From Ramlibacter sp. (GTDB lineage Bacteria > Pseudomonadota > Gammaproteobacteria > Burkholderiales > Burkholderiaceae_C): 64,000 nt of DNA. Positions 52,819 through 61,523 of this stretch are shown here, in pieces; within the stretch, counting starts at the first letter, position 1; every line of letters starts with the position of its first letter. A program made the position numbers and the translations under genes. The notes under the pieces are model-generated. The model was not told the DNA's origin and made no database searches. It saw nothing but the letters and a program-made list of their open reading frames with translations. The stretch is taken from contig JADJPY010000001.1 in the NCBI GenBank assembly GCA_016713005.1, positions 186,001 to 250,000 of the forward strand, in the 5' to 3' direction.

Positions 52819-55800
52819 TCAGCCGCCCTGGGTTGTGTGCTGCCGCAGGTCCAGCGTGAACGGGAACTCGCGGCTGCCCGCCAGCTGGATGGTGGCCGGT
52901 GGCACTTTCATCGCGCCCGGCGTGTGCCCCATGCGGAAGAAGCGCGCCAGACGGCGGCTCTCGGCCTCGTAGGAGTTGACCGGGAAGGTGTCGTAGTTGC
53001 GCCCGCCCGGGTGCGCCACGTGGTACTGGCAGCCGCCCATGGAGCGCTGCATCCAGGTATCGACCAGGTCGAACACCAGCGGCGCGTGCACACCGATGGA
53101 GGGGTGCAGCGCCGACGGCGGGTTCCATGCCTTGTAGCGCACGCCCGCGACAAACTCGCCGGCCACGCCGGTGGGCTGCAGCGGCAGCGTGGCGCCGTTG
53201 ACGGTGACGACATGGCGGCTTTCATTGAAGCCGGTGACGCGCAGCTCGATGCGCTCCAGCGAGGAATCCACATAGCGGACCGTGCCCCCGGCCGAGCCTT
53301 CCTCGCCCATCACATGCCAGGGCTCCAGCGCGTTGCGCAGCGTGAGCGTGGTGCCCATGGTGCGCACCTCGCCCACCAGCGGGAAGCGGAACTCGAAGTG
53401 CGGCGCGAACCACTCCGCGTCAAACGCATAGCCCGCCGCGCGCATCTCGGCAATCACGTCGTTGAAATCCATCTGCACGAAGGTGGGCAGCAGGAAGCGG
53501 TCGTGCAGCGCTGTGCCCCAGCGGGTGGCTGGCGCGGTGTAGGGCGCCTTCCAGAAGCGGGCGACCAGCGCGCGGATCAGCAGCTGCTGCGCGATGCTCA
53601 TGCGCGCGTGCGGCGGCATCTCGAAGGCGCGCAGCTCCAGCAGGCCCAGGCGGCCGGTGGAAGAGTCGGGCGAGTACATCTTGTCGATGCAGAACTCGCT
53701 GCGGTGGGTGTTGCCGGTCACGTCCACCAGGATGTTGCGCAGCGTGCGGTCCACCAGCCAGGGCGGCATATAGCCACTGCCCCCGGCGGCGCTCGCGCCA
53801 GCTTCGTTCCACAACCCTCTTGCGCGGATGATTTCCTTCAGGGCGATCTCCAGCTCATAGAGCTGGTCGTTGCGTGCCTCGTCCACCCGCGGGGCCTGGC
53901 TGGTGGGGCCGATGAACATGCCGCTGAACAGGTAGCTCAGGGAAGGGTGGTTGTGCCAGTACAGGATCAGGCTGGCCAGCAGCTCGGGCCTGCGCAGGAA
54001 GGGGCTGTCTGCAGGCGTGGCGCCGCCCAGCACAAAGTGGTTGCCGCCACCGGTGCCGGTGTGGCGCCCGTCGGTCATGAACTTCTCGGCGCTCAGGCGC
54101 GTCTCGAAAGCCGCCTGGTACAGGAACTCGGTGTGCTGCACCAGCTCGCCCCAGTTGTGGGCCGGGTGGATGTTGACTTCGATCACGCCGGGGTCGGGCG
54201 TGACCTGCAGCAGCTTGAGGCGCGGGTCGCGCGGCGGCGGGTAGCCCTCCAGCACGATCTTGACCTTGAGCGACTCGGCGGTGGCCTCGACGGCAGACAG
54301 AAGCGCGAGGTAGTCCTCCAGCCGGGCCAGCGGTGGCATGAAGACGTACATCACGCCGCTGGCGGTGCCCACGGCCTCGGCCCTGGGTCCGCTGGCGCGG
54401 CGCGGGTCGCGCACTTCGACACACAGCGCGGTGCGTGTGACGGTGTGGGCCGATTCGCCGCGTTGGGGGATGTGCGTGGCCTGCGGGTTGGTGCCGTCGC
54501 GGCCATCGCCAGCGGCGCCTGCACCGGTGCCGACGGTTGCGCTGGCGTGCGAAGGCGTGGCCTCGCCGCGCAGGTTGGCTTGCTGCGGGCTCAGGCGCAC
54601 GGGCGAGCCCGCGTGGCCCTGGGCCTGCACCGCCACCGTGCCGCCTTCGGCAAAGCCGCCGCCCATGCGGTGCGGCGTGTACTGCGCACGCAGCGTGGCC
54701 GCTTGCGGCAGGGCCGCGCGCGGGGCGTACGGGTCCTGTTCGATCAGGTGGGGCAGGTCGGACTTGCGCGCCCAGGGCAGGGAGTCCAGCGGCAGCCGGT
54801 AGCCCATGGGTGAATCGCCGGGGAAGAGGTACATGCGCTCGTCCCGGAAGAACCACGGCCCGGTGCTCCAGACCGGGCCCGCCAGCGCCGGCCCTTCGTT
54901 GGCCTGCAACGGCAGCACATAGCCGACCACGGCGTCCAGCTTCTGGCCGAACACGCGGCGCAGCCGGGCGCGCTCCATTTCGTCGTCGAGCTTGGAGTCA
55001 AACGGGTCCACGTTGACGGGCAGGCGGCGCTCGCGCCACAGGTAGTACCAGACGTCCTCGTAGCCGGGCTGGATGAACTTGCCACTCAGCTTGAGCTTGC
55101 CTGCCAGGTGCTCGATGAAGCGGCGTGCGTCCTCGCTGGAGTAGGACGACGCTTGGCGCTCGTCGGCAAACAGCGCCGGGTTGTGCCAGCAGGGCTGCCC
55201 GTCGGCGCGCCAGCAGATCGACAGCGCCCAGCGTGGCAGCTGCTCGCCGGGGTACCACTTGCCCTGGCCAAAATGCAGGAAGCCCCCCTCGCCGTACTCG
55301 TCGCGCAGCTTGTGGACCAGCTCGGTGGCGAAGCCGCGCTTGGTGGGCCCCAGCGCGTCGGTGTTCCACTCGGGCGCGTCGCGGTCGCCCACGGCCACAT
55401 AGGTGGGCTCGCCGCCCATGGTCAGGCGCACGTCGCCCGCCACCAGCTCGGCGTCCACCGCATCGCCCAGGGCCAGCACCTCGGCCCACTGCCCGTCGGT
55501 GTAGGGCAGGGTCACGCGCGGGGACTCGTGGATGCGCGTGACCTGCATGTGGTGGGCAAACGTGACTTCGGACTTGTCCACGCCGCCTTCGATCGGCGCC
55601 GCGCTGGACGGCTGGGGCGTGCAGGCCAGCGGGATGTGGCCTTCGCCGGCCATCAGGCCGCTGGTGGCGTCCAGGCCGATCCAGCCGGCGCCGGGCAGGT
55701 AGACCTCGCACCAGGCGTGCAGGTCGGTGAAGTCCACCGTCGTGCCGCTGGGCCCGTCCAGCGACTTGACGTCCGGCACCAGCTGGATGAGGTAACCCGA

Positions 55801-56403
55801 GACAAAGCGCGCGGCCAGTCCCAGGTGGCGCAGCAGCTGCACCAGCAGCCAGCCGGAGTCGCGGCACGAGCCGCTGGCCAGCTTGAGCGTCTCTTCCGGC
55901 GTCTGCACGCCGGGCTCCATGCGGATCAGGTACTTGATGTCGTTGGAGACCTGCTGGTTCAGGCCCACCAGGAAGTCGATGGTGCGGCGCTCCTTGCGGT
56001 CCACCTTGTCCAGGTACTGCTTGAGCAGCGGCGTCACCGGCGTGGTCACAAGATAGGGCGCGAGTTCCAGCTGCTGCGCGGCCGAGTACCTGAAGGGGAA
56101 GTTCTCGGCGGACGGCTCCAGGAAGAAATCGAACGGGTTGTACACCGCCATCTCGACCACCAGGTCCACGGTGACCTTGAACTCGGTGGTTTTCTCGGGG
56201 AACACCAGCCGCGCCTGGTAGTTGGCAAACGGATCCTGCTGCCAGTTGATGAAGTGGCCGGCGGGCTCGACCTTCAGCGAGTAGGAGATGACGTTGCTGC
56301 GGCAGTGCGGCGCGGGTCTGAGCCGCACGACCTGGGGGCCCAGGTTGACCGGCCGGTCGTATTTGTAATGGGTGACGTGGTTCAGGGCGGCGTGGATCGA
56401 CAT
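52819..56403 (-). CDS. Transglutaminase-DUF2126 fusion protein
   Basis: 1194 residues. The N-terminal transglutaminase-like domain (1-300) has C180 (GSCRDSGW), H229 (LHAWCEVYL) and D245 (GLDATSG). The rest, from about 330, is DUF2126, which others have related to glutamine-synthetase/glutamate-cysteine-ligase folds: RLTMGGEPTYVAVGDRDAPEW, GKWYPGEQLPRWAL, FMTDGRHTGTGGGNHFVLGG and NTHRSEFCIDKMYSPDSST. A low-complexity stretch at about 610-680 separates two parts. No signal peptide; cytoplasmic. It heads the minus-strand operon (17-base gap to the ATP-grasp fusion) and lies divergent from comEC. Confidence 0.92.
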   Translation of the reverse strand: MSIHAALNHVTHYKYDRPVNLGPQVVRLRPAPHCRSNVISYSLKVEPAGHFINWQQDPFANYQARLVFPEKTTEFKVTVDLVVEMAVYNPFDFFLEPSAENFPFRYSAAQQLELAPYLVTTPVTPLLKQYLDKVDRKERRTIDFLVGLNQQVSNDIKYLIRMEPGVQTPEETLKLASGSCRDSGWLLVQLLRHLGLAARFVSGYLIQLVPDVKSLDGPSGTTVDFTDLHAWCEVYLPGAGWIGLDATSGLMAGEGHIPLACTPQPSSAAPIEGGVDKSEVTFAHHMQVTRIHESPRVTLPYTDGQWAEVLALGDAVDAELVAGDVRLTMGGEPTYVAVGDRDAPEWNTDALGPTKRGFATELVHKLRDEYGEGGFLHFGQGKWYPGEQLPRWALSICWRADGQPCWHNPALFADERQASSYSSEDARRFIEHLAGKLKLSGKFIQPGYEDVWYYLWRERRLPVNVDPFDSKLDDEMERARLRRVFGQKLDAVVGYVLPLQANEGPALAGPVWSTGPWFFRDERMYLFPGDSPMGYRLPLDSLPWARKSDLPHLIEQDPYAPRAALPQAATLRAQYTPHRMGGGFAEGGTVAVQAQGHAGSPVRLSPQQANLRGEATPSHASATVGTGAGAAGDGRDGTNPQATHIPQRGESAHTVTRTALCVEVRDPRRASGPRAEAVGTASGVMYVFMPPLARLEDYLALLSAVEATAESLKVKIVLEGYPPPRDPRLKLLQVTPDPGVIEVNIHPAHNWGELVQHTEFLYQAAFETRLSAEKFMTDGRHTGTGGGNHFVLGGATPADSPFLRRPELLASLILYWHNHPSLSYLFSGMFIGPTSQAPRVDEARNDQLYELEIALKEIIRARGLWNEAGASAAGGSGYMPPWLVDRTLRNILVDVTGNTHRSEFCIDKMYSPDSSTGRLGLLELRAFEMPPHARMSIAQQLLIRALVARFWKAPYTAPATRWGTALHDRFLLPTFVQMDFNDVIAEMRAAGYAFDAEWFAPHFEFRFPLVGEVRTMGTTLTLRNALEPWHVMGEEGSAGGTVRYVDSSLERIELRVTGFNESRHVVTVNGATLPLQPTGVAGEFVAGVRYKAWNPPSALHPSIGVHAPLVFDLVDTWMQRSMGGCQYHVAHPGGRNYDTFPVNSYEAESRRLARFFRMGHTPGAMKVPPATIQLAGSREFPFTLDLRQHTTQGG

Positions 56404-56505
56404 GGACCCATACTAGCAAGTCCCGAGCCAGTCGGCGAAGGTCTCTCATGTCGCGTTGAGCATGGCGTCATGCCGCACAACCGGATTCAGGGAGGGGGTC
56501 GGCCC

Positions 56506-58983
56506 ATGGACGCCAGCCCCGCCTTGCTCGGGGCCGTCCTGGGGCCCGCGCTGCAGTTGCAGCAGGCGGTGCTGTGGCCGCTGCCGGTTTACGTGGCTTT
56601 TGTGGCTGCAGGCCTCGTCCTTGTTGGGTTACCCGCTATCAAAACGATAGCGTTCTCGCGCTGGCCGTCGGCCCTGCGCGTGCTCTGGGTTGTGCTGGCC
56701 GTCGCCGCCGCATCCGGCGGCCTGTGCGGTTGGCGTGCCGCAGCGTTTGACCAGCAGCGGCTGGACCCGCGCTTGCAGGGTGTGGACCTGGAGCTGACGG
56801 GCGTGATTCGCGCCATGCCGCAGTCCAGCGAGCCCGGCCTGCGTTTCCGCCTGGCGGTGGAGTCGGCCCATCGCGGCGGCGAGCCGGTGTCGGTCCCTCC
56901 CGAGGTGATGCTGGGGTGGTACGGCGGCGTGACCACAGGGCCGCAAGGCGCACAGCTGCAGCGCGTGCCCCCAACGCTGCGGGCGGGCGAGCGTTGGGCC
57001 CTCACGGCGCGGCTCAAGGCACCCCACGGCAACCGCAACCCGCACGGCTTCGACTACGAACTCTGGCTGTGGGACCAGGGCGTGCAGGCCACCGGCTACG
57101 TGCGCGCCGGACCCAACGACCCGGCGCCGCGCCGGCTGGGCCAGACCGGGCGTCACCCGGTGGAGCGGGCGCGTCAGGCGGTGCGCGACGCCGTGTTCGA
57201 GCGCCTGGCCGGCGCGGCCGGCTCCGGGCCCACCGGGCGCCGCCTGGCCGGCGTGGTGGCCGCGCTGGTGACGGGGGACCAGGCTGCCATCGAGCGGCCC
57301 GACTGGGATGTGTTCCGCGCCACTGGCGTGGCCCACCTGATGAGCATCTCGGGCCTGCACGTCACGATGTTTGCCTGGGTCGCCGCCGCCGTTGTGGGGT
57401 GGGCCTGGCGCCGCAGCGGCCGCTTGAGCCTGCGACTGCCGGCACCCACGGCGGGGCGTTTGGCCGGCGTGGCTGCGGCGCTGGCGTACGCCCTGTTCAG
57501 CGGCTGGGGCGTGCCGGCGCAGCGCACGGTGTGGATGCTGGCCACGGTGGTGGCCCTGGGTCTGGCAGGGCGCCGCTGGCCCTGGCCGCAGGTGTGGCTG
57601 CTGGTGCTGGCGGTGGTGACCGTGGTGGACCCCTGGGCGCTGCTGCAGCCGGGCTTCTGGCTCAGTTTTGTCGCGGTGGGGGTGCTGTTTGCTACAGATT
57701 CAGGAGCGGGACAGCAAGCACCCATGGGGCCTGCAGCCCGATTTAATGCCCTTTTGCGGGAGCAGGGGGTGGTGACGCTGGCGCTCACGCCGCTGACGCT
57801 GCTGCTGTTTGGCCAGGTGTCGCTGGTGGGGCTGGTGGCCAACCTGCTGGCCGTGCCCTGGGTCACGCTGGTGGTCACGCCGCTGGGTCTGCTGGGCGTG
57901 CTGGCCCCGCCGCTGTGGGACCTGGCCGCGCTGGCGGTGGACGGGCTGGGGCGCGTCCTGGGCTGGTTTGCCGGCTGGCCCTGGGCCACGTTGTTTCTGG
58001 CGCGCGCGCCGCTGTGGGCGGGCGTGGCGGGCCTGGCGGGTGGCGTGCTGCTGGTGTGGCGCCTGCCGCTGCCGCTGCGCCTGCTGGGCGTGCCGCTGAT
58101 GCTGCCCGTGCTGCTGTGGCAGCCGCAGCGACCGCCCCAGGGTGCGTTCGAACTGCTGGCGGCCGACATCGGCCAGGGCAATGCGGTGCTGGTGCGCACG
58201 GCGGCACACACCCTGCTGTACGACGCCGGGCCACGCTATTCCCCCGAGGCCGATGCCGGCCACCGGGTGGTGGTGCCGCTGCTGCGCGCCACGGCCGAGC
58301 GGGTCGACACGCTGGTGCTGAGCCACCGCGACAGCGACCACACCGGCGGCGCGGCGGCCGTGCTGGCCCAGCAGCCGCAGGCGGCGTTGTGGAGTTCCAT
58401 CGAGTCGGAGCACGAACTGCAGGCCGCACGGGCGGTGAAGCGCTGCGTGGCCGGCCAGCGCTGGCGGTGGGACGGCGTGGACTTCGAGATCCTGCACCCG
58501 CGGGCTGGCGACTACGAGGGCGCGCCAAAGCCCAACGCCGTCAGCTGCGTGCTGCGCGTCTCCGGCGGCGGGCGGGCTGCGCTGCTGGCCGGCGACATCG
58601 AGCGTGAGCAGGAGGCCAGGCTCGCGTCAGACGCTTCTGATGCGGCCACGGGCGCACCCAGTTTGCGCGCCGACGTGCTGCTGGTGCCGCACCACGGCAG
58701 CAAGACCTCGTCCAGCGACGCCTTGCTGGACGCGGTGCGGCCGAGGCTGGCGCTGGTGCAGGCGGGTTACCGCAACCGCTTTGGCCACCCGGCAGCAGAG
58801 GTGATGGCGCGGTACCGGGAGCGCGCCATCCGCGTGGTGGCCTCGCCCGAATGCGGCGCGGCGCGCTGGTCTTCGCTGACGCCCGGGGAGGTGCAGTGCG
58901 AGCGTGACAACGCGCCCCGATACTGGCAGTACCGGGAGCAAGGGCCCCGGGCTCCGGAAAGCGGGGCACCATCCCCGCGCTGA
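56506..58983 (+). CDS. comEC: ComEC/Rec2 DNA-uptake channel protein
   Basis: 825 residues from an ATG preceded by GGAGGGGG; an in-frame ATG at 56470 is the alternative. The DUF4131 domain (to ~240) precedes the competence domain (about 240-540, MSISGLHVTMFAWV). A C-terminal MBL domain (from ~545) has LSHRDSDHTGG, LLAGDIE and VPHHGSKTSSS. It transports one DNA strand across the inner membrane in transformation. Two dispersed-repeat copies lie inside it, in frame, at residues ~34-50 and ~396-413. No other competence gene is nearby. Confidence 0.92.
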   Translation: MDASPALLGAVLGPALQLQQAVLWPLPVYVAFVAAGLVLVGLPAIKTIAFSRWPSALRVLWVVLAVAAASGGLCGWRAAAFDQQRLDPRLQGVDLELTGVIRAMPQSSEPGLRFRLAVESAHRGGEPVSVPPEVMLGWYGGVTTGPQGAQLQRVPPTLRAGERWALTARLKAPHGNRNPHGFDYELWLWDQGVQATGYVRAGPNDPAPRRLGQTGRHPVERARQAVRDAVFERLAGAAGSGPTGRRLAGVVAALVTGDQAAIERPDWDVFRATGVAHLMSISGLHVTMFAWVAAAVVGWAWRRSGRLSLRLPAPTAGRLAGVAAALAYALFSGWGVPAQRTVWMLATVVALGLAGRRWPWPQVWLLVLAVVTVVDPWALLQPGFWLSFVAVGVLFATDSGAGQQAPMGPAARFNALLREQGVVTLALTPLTLLLFGQVSLVGLVANLLAVPWVTLVVTPLGLLGVLAPPLWDLAALAVDGLGRVLGWFAGWPWATLFLARAPLWAGVAGLAGGVLLVWRLPLPLRLLGVPLMLPVLLWQPQRPPQGAFELLAADIGQGNAVLVRTAAHTLLYDAGPRYSPEADAGHRVVVPLLRATAERVDTLVLSHRDSDHTGGAAAVLAQQPQAALWSSIESEHELQAARAVKRCVAGQRWRWDGVDFEILHPRAGDYEGAPKPNAVSCVLRVSGGGRAALLAGDIEREQEARLASDASDAATGAPSLRADVLLVPHHGSKTSSSDALLDAVRPRLALVQAGYRNRFGHPAAEVMARYRERAIRVVASPECGAARWSSLTPGEVQCERDNAPRYWQYREQGPRAPESGAPSPR
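56610..56651 (+). repeat. Dispersed repeat, copy 12, near the 5' end of comEC
   Basis: GCAGGCCTCGTCCTTGTTGGG, TTACCC and the hairpin GCTATCAAAACGATAGC. It is read in frame as AAGLVLVGLPAIKTIAF, in the first membrane segments of ComEC. Confidence 0.82.
57691..57744 (-). repeat. Dispersed repeat, copy 13, inside comEC
   Basis: On the plus strand: GCTACAGATTCAGGAGC, GGGACAGCAAGCACCCATGGGGCCTGCAGCCCGATTTAATGCC. It is read as ATDSGAGQQAPMGPAARF, in a loop between membrane segments. Confidence 0.82.
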
Positions 58984-59032
58984 ATCGGTCCGGCCCGGAA
59001 CTTGCTATCCTGTGGGCAGGAGATCGTGCCCC

Positions 59033-60478
59033 ATGAAGAAATTTGATGAGATGTACCTCAGCCTCCCGCCCAAGGACGACCAGGTCCGGGAGCACTACCT
59101 GCGCTACGCCCAGTGGCTGGCGCGCCAGCCGGCCGAGGTGATGCAGGCTCGGCGCGAAGAAGCCGAGATGATCTTCCGCCGCGTGGGCATCACCTTCGCG
59201 GTCTATGGCGCCAAGGACGAGGACGGCTCCGGCACCGAGCGGCTGATCCCTTTTGACCTGATCCCGCGCATCATCCCTGCGCATGAGTGGGCCAGCATGG
59301 AAAAGGGCCTGGTGCAGCGTGTCACCGCGCTCAACCGCTTTTTGCATGACGTCTACCACGAGCAGGACATCCTCAAGGCCGGGCTGATCCCAAAGGAGCA
59401 GGTGCTCAACAACGCGCAGTTCCGACCCGAGATGATGGGCGTGTACACGCCGCACCACGTGTACTCGCACATCGCCGGCGTGGACATCGTGCGTGCGCCC
59501 AACGCGAAAGGCGAGGGCGAGTACTACGTGCTCGAAGACAACCTGCGTGTGCCCAGCGGCGTGAGCTACATGCTCGAAGACCGCAAGATGATGATGCGGC
59601 TGTTCCCCGACCTGTTCAGCTCGCACCGCGTGGCCCCGGTGATGCACTACCCCGACCTGCTGCTGGAGACGCTGCGCGCCTCGGCGCCTTCCACCACCGA
59701 CGACCCCACGGTGGTGGTGCTCACGCCCGGCATGTACAACAGCGCCTACTTCGAGCACGCCTTCCTGGCGCAGCAGATGGGCGTGGAGCTGGTCGAGGGC
59801 CAGGACCTGTTCGTGAAGGACCGCTACGTCTACATGCGCACCACCCGCGGGCCCAAGCGCGTGGACGTGATCTACCGCCGCGTGGACGACGACTTCCTGG
59901 ACCCGTCGGTCTTCCGTCCCACCTCGACGCTGGGATGCGAGGGCCTGGTGGCCGCCTACCAGGCCGGCAACGTGACCATCTGCAACGCCATCGGCACCGG
60001 CGTGGCCGACGACAAGTCGATCTACCCCTATGTGCCCAAGATGATCGAGTTCTACCTGGGCGAGAAGCCCATCCTGAACAACGTGCCCACCTACATGTGC
60101 CGCAACAAGGACGACCTGGGTTACGTGATGGCCAACCTCAAGGACCTGGTGGTCAAGGAGGTGCACGGCGCCGGCGGCTACGGCATGCTGGTGGGCCCCG
60201 CGGCCACCAAGGCCGAGATCGAGGACTTCGGCAAGGCCGTGCTGGCCAACCCCGAGGGCTACATCGCGCAGCCCACGCTGAGCCTGTCGACCTGCCCCAC
60301 CTTTGTGGAGAGCGGCATCGCGCCGCGCCACATCGACCTGCGGCCCTTCGTGCTCTCGGGCAAGACGGTGCAGATGGTGCCCGGCGGCCTGACGCGCGTG
60401 GCGCTGAAGGAGGGCTCGCTGGTCGTCAACTCGTCCCAGGGTGGCGGCACCAAGGACACCTGGATTCTGGAAGTCTGA
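59033..60478 (+). CDS. Circularly permuted ATP-grasp protein (DUF404/DUF407), stand-alone
   Basis: 481 residues. AGGAG lies 9 bases before the ATG; the start is 49 bases after comEC. Conserved blocks are LEDNLRVPSGVSYMLEDRKM (E168, D169), VVLTPGMYNSAYFEHAFLAQ, VDVIYRRVDDDFLDPSVFRP, KEVHGAGGYGMLVGPAATK and SSQGGGTKDTWIL at the C-terminus. It is paralogous to the N-terminal part of the 873-residue fusion but retains the acidic pair. It likely forms an amide bond using ATP; the substrate is unknown. Followed 13 bases later by its Alpha-E partner. Confidence 0.92.
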   Translation: MKKFDEMYLSLPPKDDQVREHYLRYAQWLARQPAEVMQARREEAEMIFRRVGITFAVYGAKDEDGSGTERLIPFDLIPRIIPAHEWASMEKGLVQRVTALNRFLHDVYHEQDILKAGLIPKEQVLNNAQFRPEMMGVYTPHHVYSHIAGVDIVRAPNAKGEGEYYVLEDNLRVPSGVSYMLEDRKMMMRLFPDLFSSHRVAPVMHYPDLLLETLRASAPSTTDDPTVVVLTPGMYNSAYFEHAFLAQQMGVELVEGQDLFVKDRYVYMRTTRGPKRVDVIYRRVDDDFLDPSVFRPTSTLGCEGLVAAYQAGNVTICNAIGTGVADDKSIYPYVPKMIEFYLGEKPILNNVPTYMCRNKDDLGYVMANLKDLVVKEVHGAGGYGMLVGPAATKAEIEDFGKAVLANPEGYIAQPTLSLSTCPTFVESGIAPRHIDLRPFVLSGKTVQMVPGGLTRVALKEGSLVVNSSQGGGTKDTWILEV

Positions 60479-60491
60479 TCGGGAGAACAAC

Positions 60492-61451
60492 ATGCTTTCA
60501 AGAACAGCTGATCACCTCTTCTGGATGTCCCGCTACACCGAGCGGGCCGAAAACACCGCCCGCATGCTGGACGTCAATTACCAGACCTCGCTGCTGCCGC
60601 AATCGGCCGCCGTGGCGCAGGTGGGCTGGCAGGGGCTGCTGTCCATCAGCGAACTGCTGCCGTCCTACACCGCCCGGCACGGCGAGATCACGCCGCAGCG
60701 CGTGATGGAGTTCATGGTCAGCGACGAGGACAACCCCTCGTCCATCGTGAGCTGCCTGCGCGCCGCGCGCGAGAACGCCCGCGCCGTGCGCGGCACCCTC
60801 ACCACCGAAGTGTGGGAGACGCAGAACCAGACCTGGCTGGAAGTCAACCGCATGCTGCGCAGCGGCGAGTTCGAGCGCGACCCCGGCCAGTTCTTTGAGT
60901 GGGTCAAGTTCCGCTCGCACCTGTCGCGCGGCGTGACAGTGGGCACCATGCTGATGGACGAGGCACTGCACTTCATGCGCCTGGGCACGTTCCTGGAGCG
61001 CGCGGACAACACCGCGCGGCTGGTGGACGTGAAGTTCCACGCGGTGCAGAGCGACTTTTTCGGCGCCGCCACCGAGCAGGACCAGGAGTACGACTTCTAC
61101 CACTGGAGCGCGATCCTGCGCTCGGTCTCCGGCTTCGAGATCTACCGCAAGGTGTACCGCGACGTGATCAAGCCCGAGCGCGTGGCCGACCTGCTGATCC
61201 TGCGCCCGGACATGCCGCGCTCGCTGCACGCCAGCATGAACGAGGTGGTGAGCAACCTGGCCATGGTCTCCAGCCTGCAGTCGGCCGAGACCCAGCGCCG
61301 TGCCGGCAAGCTGCAGGCCGACCTGCAGTACGGCCACATCGACGAGATCCTGGCCACCGGGCTGCACGCCTTTTTGACGCAGTTCCTGGACCGGGTCAAC
61401 GAGCTGGGTGTCCGTATCAGCCGCGACTTCCTGATCCCCTCGGCGGCCTGA
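60492..61451 (+). CDS. Alpha-E domain protein
   Basis: 319 residues, all-helical. The N-terminal signature LSRTADHLFWMSRYTERAEN is shared with the C-terminal part of the fusion protein. Other conserved blocks are RNARAVRG-type AARENARAVRGTLTTEVWE and FLERADNTARLVDVKFHA. The domain is always linked to circularly permuted ATP-grasp enzymes; its chemistry is unknown. GGGAGAACAAC precedes the ATG. Coupled with the ATP-grasp gene upstream. Stop 70 bases before the TPR gene. Confidence 0.9.
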   Translation: MLSRTADHLFWMSRYTERAENTARMLDVNYQTSLLPQSAAVAQVGWQGLLSISELLPSYTARHGEITPQRVMEFMVSDEDNPSSIVSCLRAARENARAVRGTLTTEVWETQNQTWLEVNRMLRSGEFERDPGQFFEWVKFRSHLSRGVTVGTMLMDEALHFMRLGTFLERADNTARLVDVKFHAVQSDFFGAATEQDQEYDFYHWSAILRSVSGFEIYRKVYRDVIKPERVADLLILRPDMPRSLHASMNEVVSNLAMVSSLQSAETQRRAGKLQADLQYGHIDEILATGLHAFLTQFLDRVNELGVRISRDFLIPSAA

Positions 61452-61523
61452 CAACCGCACGGGTGGCCCGCCGGAGGTGGCCCCCTGGGGCGCCTCCGTA
61501 TACTGCCGGGTCCAGGAGGAAGC

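Noticed and set aside
52678..54813. 711-residue open frame on the plus strand
   Set aside because: Antisense shadow of the transglutaminase-DUF2126 gene, typical of high-GC DNA; no domain and unlikely composition.
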